Assembly (NCBI GenBank): GCA_044226045.1 | Contig: JBGAHR010000010.1 | Coordinates: 1-64,000 of the forward strand | Length of the DNA: 64,000 bases | Reading direction: 5' to 3' | From: Endoryza sp044226045 | Lineage (GTDB): Bacteria > Bacteroidota > Bacteroidia > Chitinophagales > Chitinophagaceae | Shown: piece after piece, positions 16,162 through 23,884 of the stretch | Layout of the letters: every line of letters starts with the position of its first letter | Position numbering within the stretch: position 1 is the stretch's first letter | Notes under the pieces: generated by a model | Seen by the model: only the letters and a program-made list of their open reading frames with translations | Databases searched by the model: none | What the model was told of the DNA's origin: nothing | Made by a program: the position numbers and the translations under genes

Positions 16162-17625
16162 ATGCGAATCAGCAGCGTTTGTTTGCCTCTTGCTTTATCG
16201 ATTTTATGCAGTAATACCGGAACTCTTATTGCGCAACGCGCATCTTATCAAAGTAACCATATCCCCGGACGTATTTCCGCCAATTTTACCTATTTCAACG
16301 CAACGGACAAGGTTTCTCTCCAAGTAAATCAGGGCGATATCCTGTTTATAAACTGGAGAATTACGGTGACAAAGGGAACGGTGACTGTGTTTGTTACAGA
16401 CAAAAGGAAACAGATTTACAAGAGTAATGCGATAACACAGAACGATACCGCAGATTTTTATATTCCCATCCATCAGACGGGCGATTTATCTATAAAGGTA
16501 AAAGGGAGGAAATCCGTCGGAAATATTTTGCTGTTTTATGAGAAGGCTGCTTCGAAGCCCATCCAGGTTCTTACTAAACCCAATATCGAATTGTTTGGTT
16601 TGATGATGCAGTTGGATAATGCGCCGGATGCTATTGCATTGAAAGATTCAGTCGAGATAAACGGAAGAAATACCATGTGGAAAGACTGGTACGCGCTGGC
16701 TGTAAAAAACTATTATCGCTACAAAGCATTTGATAGTTGTCATATGATGCAGTTGTACCGGCAGTATATGTCAAAGGGATTGTATAACGATTTTTTTATT
16801 GGATTGTTGTTGCAGGCCGACCAGGTTCCCAATGCAGGGGTAAACAATCAAATGGACGAAGAAATATTATTAGCCCTTACAGGAAAAAGCAGCAGGGAAG
16901 AGGCCGGAATAGAGGCTACAGCTTTTTTCAAGGCCTTTAACCGGTTTTACCAGGAAATACGATTTGATGAATACCTGAAAGAGTATGCCTCTTATTTAAA
17001 AGTGATGAAGGATCAGGTAACAAAAAACCTGCCACCGCCCGCTTTCGTTACCGTGATGGAGCATTTCTATCATAAACAATTCAACGGCTATTTTATGGTT
17101 CCCGGTTTTGATATATTAAACACGATGGGCTTTGGGAAGATGAATAGAAAAGCCGGAGAGATTACCAACGCATTTGGACCTTTTGATTTCATGAAGTTTG
17201 ATGAGAATAACCCCGATCCCGGATTTGATTTTCCTGAAAAGATTCAGAATCTTTCCTTGCATGAATTTGGGCATTCTTTTGTCAACCCGGCTATCGACAA
17301 ACTGCCAGCGGAGCTGTTGCGGTCAACTGAGCATTTGTATTTGCCTATTAAGGATATAATGAGCAAACATGCCTATACCCAATGGCAGATGTGCTTGTAT
17401 GAACATTTTGTAAAAGCCGGTGAGATTCTCATCACCCGTTATATGGGGCAGAAGGAGAAAGCAGATGGGATGATGAGTTCTTTTATAAAGGACGGGTTTA
17501 TTTATATTCCGTTTATTGTTACAGAATTAGAGCAATACGAGAAGATTCCGGCTGAGGAAAGGGACTATGATTCCTTCGTGATCAAAGTGATGGAGCATTT
17601 GCGGGACACATCGGAGTTCAAGTAA
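16162..17625 (+). CDS. DUF4932-like secreted protein with HEXXH motif
   Basis: A 487-residue protein with a signal peptide (SVCLPLALSILCSNTGTLIAQ). A beta-rich N-terminal part (to about 130) is followed by a helical domain with LHEFGHSFVNPAI, in which H367-E-F-G-H371 is a zinc-metallopeptidase signature; DUF4932 proteins of Bacteroidota show the same block. Metalloprotease activity is likely by motif but not proved. A later acidic residue in EHLYLPIKDIM or MCLYEHFVKAGE could be the third ligand. The ATG at 16162 gives a proper signal peptide. The stop codon is immediately followed by one arm of a split inverted repeat (17624-17633). Confidence 0.72.
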   Translation: MRISSVCLPLALSILCSNTGTLIAQRASYQSNHIPGRISANFTYFNATDKVSLQVNQGDILFINWRITVTKGTVTVFVTDKRKQIYKSNAITQNDTADFYIPIHQTGDLSIKVKGRKSVGNILLFYEKAASKPIQVLTKPNIELFGLMMQLDNAPDAIALKDSVEINGRNTMWKDWYALAVKNYYRYKAFDSCHMMQLYRQYMSKGLYNDFFIGLLLQADQVPNAGVNNQMDEEILLALTGKSSREEAGIEATAFFKAFNRFYQEIRFDEYLKEYASYLKVMKDQVTKNLPPPAFVTVMEHFYHKQFNGYFMVPGFDILNTMGFGKMNRKAGEITNAFGPFDFMKFDENNPDPGFDFPEKIQNLSLHEFGHSFVNPAIDKLPAELLRSTEHLYLPIKDIMSKHAYTQWQMCLYEHFVKAGEILITRYMGQKEKADGMMSSFIKDGFIYIPFIVTELEQYEKIPAEERDYDSFVIKVMEHLRDTSEFK

Positions 17626-18008
17626 TCTGCCGGGTGATGAATAATAACGAAATGTAAGATGCTTTTATCTCCAGCAGGCAGCGGTTGTCACGCCCCCCCC
17701 CGCCGGCGCGGGTATGGTCAATAGCGATTGGTCGTTTCAGAGTCTTGCGAACTACCCGTGCCATAGTTGTCTCGGTCGAGGGAATGATGAATCAAAAATG
17801 CATTTTCTGATATTAAGATGTGAGCGTTACAGCCGGATTTTCTTCTTTGAGTGATTCGGTAAGGCCATTTTCGGGTTGACTGGTGTTTGTTCTGTCAACC
17901 TTCAGTTCGGGAAACTATGGCACGGGTAGGTCGTATCAGCCTGCCACTTGAAGTCTCCGCTGACCATACCCGCGCCAGCGGGGAAGACGGACCTCACTCC
18001 GGCAGATT
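17624..18008. repeat. 10-bp inverted repeat split by palindromic copy D
   Basis: AATCTGCCGG at 17624-17633 overlaps the TAA stop of the preceding gene, and its exact reverse complement CCGGCAGATT lies at 17999-18008. The match extends with GTGA and TCAC after a one-base shift. Joined, the arms would form a typical terminator-like hairpin. The 365 bp between them contain copy D of the palindromic repeat and a run of nine C at 17693-17701. Confidence 0.65.
17702..17979. repeat. Palindromic BIME-like repeat, copy D (diverged core)
   Basis: A 278-bp copy. The outer arms are GCCGGCGCGGGTATGGTCA at 17702-17720 and a reverse-complement partner at 17961-17979 with one mismatch. The inner arms, containing CTACCCGTGCCATAGTT and AACTATGGCACGGGTAG, are kept almost perfectly. 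The core has drifted far from copies A-C, although GATG...CAAAAATGCATT and GAGCGTTACAGCC show common descent. Arms conserved against a drifting core suggest that the hairpins are what is selected or recognised. Confidence 0.75.
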
Positions 18009-18032
18009 TAAACATACCACATACAAAATAAA

Positions 18033-18057
18033 AAAACCTCACATTACTGTGAGGTTT
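18033..18057 (-). terminator. Rho-independent terminator of tRNA-Asp
   Basis: AAAACCTCACA, loop TTAC, and TGTGAGGTTTT form a perfect 11-bp hairpin. Read on the minus strand the stem is followed by a T-run, so it terminates the tRNA transcript about 55 nt after the mature 3' end. Confidence 0.85.
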
Positions 18058-18112
18058 TGATCATACTTGGAACTTCTTTTATCACCTGCGCTAAAGCTTC
18101 GGTGATGGAGAG

Positions 18113-18186
18113 CGGACCGGACGGGACTCGAACCCGCGACCTCCGCCGTGACAGGGCGGCATTCTAACCAACTGAACTACCGATCC
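18113..18186 (-). tRNA. tRNA-Asp (anticodon GTC)
   Basis: Read on the minus strand, a 74-nt cloverleaf begins GGATCGG and ends CCGGTCC plus a discriminator G, closing a 7-bp acceptor stem with one G-T pair. The D arm follows as TAGTTCAGTTGGTTAGAA. The anticodon stem is CCGCC/GGCGG around the loop CTGTCAC, giving anticodon GTC. The T arm is CGGGTTCGAGTCCCG. The CCA end is not encoded. It decodes GAU and GAC. No integrated element or duplicated 3' end is visible beside it. Confidence 0.96.
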
Positions 18187-18532
18187 TTACCTAAACAGGG
18201 TTATCTGTTTTAAGGAGGGCAAAGATAGGGGTATTTGATTTCCAAACAAGAAAAAATTGAAAAAAAATCTGCTTTTGGGGCTGTCTTTTTCAAGGAAATT
18301 GACCTGGTCGCCCCCGCTGGTTTATGTGTCCAGATAATTGGGTGTTTTTCCCGCCCGATGTGTATTTTTATTTTCCTAGTTTCAGTAAATTGAAAATTAT
18401 TCCGCCACTGTTTGCATCATGCGATTTGTACACATGATCAATCATCTATCCGAAAACTGCTTCAGTACAATGTTTAGCGGCTCCTGGTAAAAGCAATTGT
18501 AACATTATTGCTCTTCAATTAATTTCTTCAAT

Positions 18533-19972
18533 TTGAAAACAGATTTGCTTTCCGAGTATATCGGACTGGTTGTTTTGCTTTTCCTGCTAAGTATGATTTG
18601 CGAACGGCTGGCCGATTTCTTAAAGAGTTTTTTAAGCGAAGCCAACGCCAATGACGGTTTGGGTTTGTACCTCCGGAAATGGCTGAGAATTGGCAATCTG
18701 CTTCAAAAGTCTGCCCCGGGTTCCATTTCGGAAGAAAGAAGAGCTTACCGGATTCTGAAAATTAATTTATTCTGTGGCTTCTTTACAGCGCTCTTTTTGC
18801 ATGCCGACCTGTTCAGTATTATTGAACATAAAAGCGAACCTTTTAAAGCCATTGGCTGGGGTAAGGTTAAATTCTTCTTCGACGAAGGATTCAAGTGGGA
18901 TATAGGCGGGGGACTCCTTTTTCTGATTGGCTGTTTTGCGACTGGCTTTTTTATCAGTTTCGGTTCGAAATTCTGGCACGACCTGCTGGATCTTTTATAT
19001 AACGTCAAGAACATTAAAAGAGCCATTCTCGATGCAGAAACCTATAAATCCGACAATGTACAGGCAATAGAAAAAAGGGTGCAGACCTTCCCTTCGTCTT
19101 ATATCCATGCGGCCCACCTGGAGGCAAAACAGAAATTAATAGATAATCCCAATGTCAAAGCAGTTTGCCTCAAATGCGATAACTACGGCTATTACCTGGA
19201 AGTGTCTGTTCAACAGCCCGATCCTTCCATTGGAGAAACCTATGTATACGATCTGGAACCGGGAAACGGACAGAGTATCCGGATGGTAACACTCGTACTG
19301 GGCAAAGATGTTATCAGGGCACATACCGCTAACCTCTCCAGCAGGATCTTTGCCAGTGGTAATCCGGACAAATTTGGAACCTTAGGCTGCCTGGTTAAAC
19401 CTACAGACAGATTTAACCGGAAAAAGTACATCCTTACCTGCTGTCATAACTTCCTGGAACCTTCCACCGACCTGCCCTATGAATCAAAAAGAAAACTGCA
19501 GGTGGCGGTTACCGAAGAAAAAACTATCGTTGGGACCCTTTACCGGGCAGAACGGGATAAGGAGATGGATGCTGCCCTCATTGAAATTGATGAGGCGCAA
19601 GTGGACGATATCAATAACTTTCTACCCTCCAGAGGCCAGCCAAAAGGAATCAGAAGCCTCTACAAGGATGACATCAATAAAGCAGTGGTGGTGCTCAATG
19701 GGGCCAAATCCAAATCACAGCGAGGAAAACTCGCGGGCATCTATTGCGACATAAAGATTCAATATGAATTGGACGAATTTACCCTGATCAATATGCTCTC
19801 GATATCAAACGAAAATACCACCATGTCGCAGGGGGGTGATTCGGGCAGCGTGGTGATGGATACAGAAAATAATATAATCGGATTGGTAGTGGCCGGCAAC
19901 GACCAGCAGACTTTCGTGATGCCTATCCAGGTGATCTTCCAAAAAATGAATATTGAATTATTAATAAACTGA
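18533..19972 (+). CDS. Membrane-anchored trypsin-like serine protease
   Basis: A 479-residue protein I do not recognise as a whole. Three predicted membrane helices lie at about 9-25, 75-93 and 124-143. The loop after the first helix and the tail after the third are rich in Lys and Arg, which by the positive-inside rule puts the large C-terminal part in the cytoplasm. A small linker domain (about 200-260) is followed by a chymotrypsin-fold domain with a full triad: H305 in LTCCHNF, D346 in MDAALIEID and S437 in QGGDSGSVV. The start is taken as TTG 18533, since it restores the whole first helix; ATG 18593 would cut it. It is first in a tight operon with the two envelope proteins that follow. 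Substrate unknown. Confidence 0.78.
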   Translation: MKTDLLSEYIGLVVLLFLLSMICERLADFLKSFLSEANANDGLGLYLRKWLRIGNLLQKSAPGSISEERRAYRILKINLFCGFFTALFLHADLFSIIEHKSEPFKAIGWGKVKFFFDEGFKWDIGGGLLFLIGCFATGFFISFGSKFWHDLLDLLYNVKNIKRAILDAETYKSDNVQAIEKRVQTFPSSYIHAAHLEAKQKLIDNPNVKAVCLKCDNYGYYLEVSVQQPDPSIGETYVYDLEPGNGQSIRMVTLVLGKDVIRAHTANLSSRIFASGNPDKFGTLGCLVKPTDRFNRKKYILTCCHNFLEPSTDLPYESKRKLQVAVTEEKTIVGTLYRAERDKEMDAALIEIDEAQVDDINNFLPSRGQPKGIRSLYKDDINKAVVVLNGAKSKSQRGKLAGIYCDIKIQYELDEFTLINMLSISNENTTMSQGGDSGSVVMDTENNIIGLVVAGNDQQTFVMPIQVIFQKMNIELLIN

Positions 19973-19979
19973 CATGCTT

Positions 19980-22022
19980 ATGAAAACTCTTAGAGTTGTG
20001 TTACTGCTAACTATTGTCCTATTCGGCGTGAAAACTTCGAATGGACAAAACAAAAAAATAGCCATTGATAAATTCCAGGATGAGACGTTCTCTTCGTTTA
20101 ATGATGGATCGGAGATTTGTAACAGCGAGGTAAAAAAGGGATTTTTCATCCAGGTGAAAAAAGACTTGAAGATTGAAACGGTCAGTCTTTTTAATGGTGA
20201 TGCGTTCTCCCCAATATCAAAAAAAGAATCAAATACCCTGGGGGATATTTATGAAATATCCGACGAAAGTTCCAATAACCTCAAACTCAGAATTTCCCGG
20301 ACGGAAAGGGGACAAGTGGTTTCAAAAGAAATTGTAATCAAAGTGAAGGTGTGCTCTTCCGGTAACCCAAGTGACAACCAGCCACTAATCGGCTTAAAAG
20401 ACTGTAAGGATCTTTCAACGTTCGGACTGAAGAAAGGTGGCGACTGCCAACCGATGACGTACGACAATAATTTCGGGGAAGACGTGAATTATTATTCAAC
20501 GAATACAGTGGTATACATTTACGACTTCAATAAAGATCCGGCAAAAAGAATTGTTTGGAAATTATACAAGGACAAGGCCGGAGCCCTTCAAAGAGAAGTG
20601 GCAGATATGAGCAGCCAGGTGTTAAAGCCCCGGCAACAGGTATATTTCAAGGTTGTCAATATAAACTTATTCCTCTATGATATAACCATAGCCGACTCAA
20701 CAATCTCTTTCGACAGCGAGCCCTCTGCTTTGTTTAACAGAATCTTTCTCGGCGACAGTACACTGATGGGAGGTCTTATTTCCAATTTTTCTTCCAACAA
20801 GAACGTGGCGCAGTCTTCCGATATTCAGAAAGCAAGCCTCGACAACCTCGCTGCCAATATCCGGTGTTTCTTTCAGCGATACTATAAACTTCAAGAACAA
20901 ATGTTAAAGGCTTATGATCCCTGTGAAAATTTTTCCTGCTGCTTGTCCAATAGTGGAGAATACTTCACCTTGCTGACCGATCTGCTGGATATCAAGATCG
21001 GTATGGCAGTAGTATTCCAGGACCTGGTAAAAAAACAGCAGGATAAACTGACTGCCCTTAAAGCGGACGTGAAGAAATGCGAGGACCTGAAAGCAAAACT
21101 GGAGGCAAATGCCAAGGAAAGAAAGCCGATAGAGGATAAGCCGGAAACAAACAGAACTAAAGAAGAGAAGGATAAGCTGACAGATCTGTTAAAACAGAAG
21201 GAAGACCTGGAAAAGCAGAACAAGGCATGCGCCGAATCTGAACTGGCATCTAAGAAAGAACAAATTGCTGCTCTGGAACAAAGTATCAGCTACTATAGCG
21301 CCATCAATGATCTCCAAAATAAAATGTTACCGGCCGAATCCGATATCAGGAAACTGATCGTTTTCCTTCAGAATATGGTGCGTCAAAACAACAGTTTTGC
21401 CATCGGCCCTCTCCAGTTGAATGGAAACCGACTGGACATCGACATCAAAATTCAATCGAAAGATAGTATTACCAAATATTTTTCTCTCAATCAGTACCGG
21501 AATCAATGGAACTATAAGCTGGCAGTCAAATCGAGAGCATTCGTTTCATTCAGTACGGGCTCCTTTATCGGTATTGGGGATCGACTCAAGAACATTACCT
21601 ACGATTGGCAGCAGGTTCCGAATTCCAGCGGAAATGTATTGGATACTTCAAAATATATGCTGGTGCAAAGCGGATATACGCCTCCTCCAATGGGTTTTGC
21701 AGCACTGGCAAATGTTGAATGGAAGCTTTCCAGAGACTATGGCTTGGGAGTATCGTTCGGTGCTGGTATTACCATCGAAAGAAAACCCAGGGCTGCCTAT
21801 TTTGGCGGAGGGTCATTTTTTATTGGTAATCTGCGGCAGTTTGTAATCACCGCTGGATTGACGGCGATGCAAGTGGAGAAGCTCAACAATAATTTTCAGG
21901 CGGTTGCCGATCAAAGGATTCTATATGCTACGAAAGCCGATCTGAAATACTACGATGAGTTCAAATTAGGCGCATTTATTTCCCTTACGTATACACCTTT
22001 TAAAGCCGTAAAAAGTAAATAA
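19980..22022 (+). CDS. Coiled-coil protein with C-terminal beta-barrel-like region
   Basis: A 680-residue secreted protein without a recognisable family. A signal peptide (VVLLLTIVLFGVKTSNGQ) leads to a beta-rich domain to about residue 260, then a helical part of about 290-450. This includes a charged coiled coil around KKCEDLKAKLEANAKERKPI and QKEDLEKQNKACAESELASK. The last 170 residues are alternating strands with aromatic ends, such as GFAALANVEWKLSRDYGLGV and FKLGAFISLTYTPF, which look like an outer-membrane barrel or half-barrel. It starts 7 bp after the protease gene and ends 1 bp before the lipoprotein gene. It may bridge periplasm and outer membrane for this operon; that is inference. 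Confidence 0.7.
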   Translation: MKTLRVVLLLTIVLFGVKTSNGQNKKIAIDKFQDETFSSFNDGSEICNSEVKKGFFIQVKKDLKIETVSLFNGDAFSPISKKESNTLGDIYEISDESSNNLKLRISRTERGQVVSKEIVIKVKVCSSGNPSDNQPLIGLKDCKDLSTFGLKKGGDCQPMTYDNNFGEDVNYYSTNTVVYIYDFNKDPAKRIVWKLYKDKAGALQREVADMSSQVLKPRQQVYFKVVNINLFLYDITIADSTISFDSEPSALFNRIFLGDSTLMGGLISNFSSNKNVAQSSDIQKASLDNLAANIRCFFQRYYKLQEQMLKAYDPCENFSCCLSNSGEYFTLLTDLLDIKIGMAVVFQDLVKKQQDKLTALKADVKKCEDLKAKLEANAKERKPIEDKPETNRTKEEKDKLTDLLKQKEDLEKQNKACAESELASKKEQIAALEQSISYYSAINDLQNKMLPAESDIRKLIVFLQNMVRQNNSFAIGPLQLNGNRLDIDIKIQSKDSITKYFSLNQYRNQWNYKLAVKSRAFVSFSTGSFIGIGDRLKNITYDWQQVPNSSGNVLDTSKYMLVQSGYTPPPMGFAALANVEWKLSRDYGLGVSFGAGITIERKPRAAYFGGGSFFIGNLRQFVITAGLTAMQVEKLNNNFQAVADQRILYATKADLKYYDEFKLGAFISLTYTPFKAVKSK

Positions 22023-22023
22023 T

Positions 22024-22740
22024 ATGAGATCAAAATATTGTATAATAGCCATCATCTGTATTATCAGCCTGTCCTGTTCCGACAAAGCGGATGATTTGAT
22101 GGCGCCGGTGCTCACTCAAACTCCTGCTGACCCCGGGGAGTACGCAGTGACGCTGACTTCAGATAATATACCAGCCGATGGCGCCAGCTTCGCCGAAGTT
22201 GTAGTGAAAGCCGGACCTACCATCACGTCAAAATATAGTGAAGCCAATGTAGACGTAGCCCCCATTGGAAAATTGTCAACGGGTGCGAGTACCGCCAAAG
22301 TAAAACTGGATGCGAACGGCGAAGCCCGGATTTTTCTTTCCTCTTCAACTATTGGAAAGTCGAAGGTTACCGTTTCAGTGGGAAATCTTTCAAAATCAAC
22401 CAGCGTCGGTTTTGTGAATGCAGGACCGGATAATATGATCGTTGAAGCTGATCTGTCCACCATGCGGCCTGTCTTCGAGTCAAAAGCCATTGTAAAGGCC
22501 AAACTGATCCGATCAACCGGCACTGTTTCTGTCAATCAGCTGGTACAATTTTATGATTCCACCGGTGCGGGTAAATCGGTAGGCGTTTTTCTCAATTCAA
22601 CTTCTTCCAACGCGCAAGGGGAGTGTTCGGCCGAATACCGATTGGTAGATACCAGCTTTCGCGGTCCAGTGTTTTTGATTGGACAGGTCCTCGGAAACGG
22701 CACGAATGTCGGCGGTAAAACCAGGATCCAGATACAATAA
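22024..22740 (+). CDS. Ig-like domain lipoprotein
   Basis: A 238-residue lipoprotein with C18 as the lipidated residue (IISLSCSDKADD). The mature part holds two bacterial Ig-like domains of the Big/invasin type: about 40-130 (YAVTLTSDNIPADGASFAEV, then AKVKLDANGEARIFL and STIGKSKVTV) and about 135-238 (the MRPVFESKAIVKAKLIRSTG block and an AQGECSAEYRL strand). Such domains usually act as spacers or adhesins on the surface. It begins one base after the preceding stop codon, so it is the third gene of the protease operon. Its stop directly abuts that of the convergent MscS gene. Confidence 0.78.
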   Translation: MRSKYCIIAIICIISLSCSDKADDLMAPVLTQTPADPGEYAVTLTSDNIPADGASFAEVVVKAGPTITSKYSEANVDVAPIGKLSTGASTAKVKLDANGEARIFLSSSTIGKSKVTVSVGNLSKSTSVGFVNAGPDNMIVEADLSTMRPVFESKAIVKAKLIRSTGTVSVNQLVQFYDSTGAGKSVGVFLNSTSSNAQGECSAEYRLVDTSFRGPVFLIGQVLGNGTNVGGKTRIQIQ

Positions 22741-23607
22741 TCAGGAATCCGGTTCTTGTTTAGAAGGATTATCCAGTTGTTTCCATATCATCGGAGGAAT
22801 CAACGAAACCTGGTTTTCCCGGAAAACCTGGTTGATTCGTACTATGGCATCATGCCTCGCCACCATATAGCCGGGAGGCAGATGGTTATCAATCCAAAAC
22901 CAGATGGCGAGCTTCACTGAATTATCCTGGAAATCGGTACAATACACTTCGACTGATTTCTCCTTAAACAGGTATTCGGCTTTTTCTATGGCTTCCCGGG
23001 CCAGCCGGCTGGCTCTCTCCAAATCTGTATTGGCATCAATCACTACTGAAAGCTCTATCCGACGAAAAGGAGTGAGGGAGTAATTGATCAGTGGTTTCTG
23101 GAAAATATCCTTGTTGGGAATCATGATATGAAGGCCGGCGAAACTCCGGATCACCGTCGACCTCAGTTGTATATCCTCGATATTTCCCAAAAAGCCATTG
23201 GTTTCAACGGTATGTCCAACCTCAAAAGGCCGTTTGAAAGTGATATAAATGCCGGAAATAAAGTTGGACGACAGGTCCTGGAAGGCAAAACCCAGGGCCA
23301 GTCCAAGGATACCGGCACCGGCCAGCAAGGAGGAAACGGCCTTGTCGAGCTGAAGAATATCCAGCGCGATGAAAATGCCAATAAACAGAAGGATAATGTA
23401 AAAAATAGTGGAAAACAGGTTCCTGCTGTTGGTAGTTCCGCTAAAACGCATAAGCAGGCGGTTCATGAATAGTTTCCCCCAACGGGCAATGAAAATAAAT
23501 CCGATCATAACGAGTAAAGCAACAACCAGGTTGGGTAAAATCTTCACACCGGTGATATACCATTGATGCAATTTGTCAGCAATAAGCTCCGTCCAGCCTT
23601 TATTCAT
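22741..23607 (-). CDS. MscS-family mechanosensitive channel
   Basis: A 288-residue small-conductance mechanosensitive channel. Three helices occupy about 18-38 (ILPNLVVALLVMIGFIFI), 56-76 and 82-112. The last is the pore helix, with AVSSLLAGAGILGLALGFAFQDLSSNFISG, the Gly/Ala packing pattern of MscS TM3. The beta domain (about 118-170, PFEVGHTVETNGFLGNIEDI) and the alpha/beta C-terminal domain follow. It would open under hypo-osmotic shock in the inner membrane. The ATG at 23607 was chosen because it precedes the first amphipathic segment (MNKGWTELIADKL). It is convergent with the protease operon, with no intergenic base between the stops. Confidence 0.92.
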   Translation of the reverse strand: MNKGWTELIADKLHQWYITGVKILPNLVVALLVMIGFIFIARWGKLFMNRLLMRFSGTTNSRNLFSTIFYIILLFIGIFIALDILQLDKAVSSLLAGAGILGLALGFAFQDLSSNFISGIYITFKRPFEVGHTVETNGFLGNIEDIQLRSTVIRSFAGLHIMIPNKDIFQKPLINYSLTPFRRIELSVVIDANTDLERASRLAREAIEKAEYLFKEKSVEVYCTDFQDNSVKLAIWFWIDNHLPPGYMVARHDAIVRINQVFRENQVSLIPPMIWKQLDNPSKQEPDS

Positions 23608-23637
23608 GTGTTTTAATTTCTGACCTTCCAAATTAAT

Positions 23638-23659
23638 GCCACTGCCGTCAGGCAATGGC
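23638..23659 (-). other. Small hairpin upstream of the MscS gene
   Basis: GCCACTGCC, loop GTCA, GGCAATGGC forms a 9-bp stem with one C-A mismatch, 31-52 bp upstream of the channel start codon. It may lie in the 5' leader. No known riboswitch pattern is seen. Confidence 0.3.
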
Positions 23660-23884
23660 GGAGACGGCTGACCGGAACTTTGAAAAAGCTGGAAAAGAGG
23701 TTCTGGTTTTTAGGAACGTCTATTTATCAGGATGATGTACAAAACCTTTTCGCAGGGTTTTCAAGTGGTTGTGTTTTGCCCTGTTTTGGATAAGCCCTGC
23801 GGCAAAGGAAAAATTGGGTGATATTGACTATTTTCCTACATTCAGCAAGAGCAACTCCAACCTTCACGATCAACCTAAACCAAC

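Noticed and set aside
17702..18186. tRNA-Asp as integration site of a mobile element
   Set aside because: No duplicated tRNA 3' end or att-like repeat is seen; the palindromic copy D is bounded by its own inverted repeat and lies beyond the tRNA terminator.
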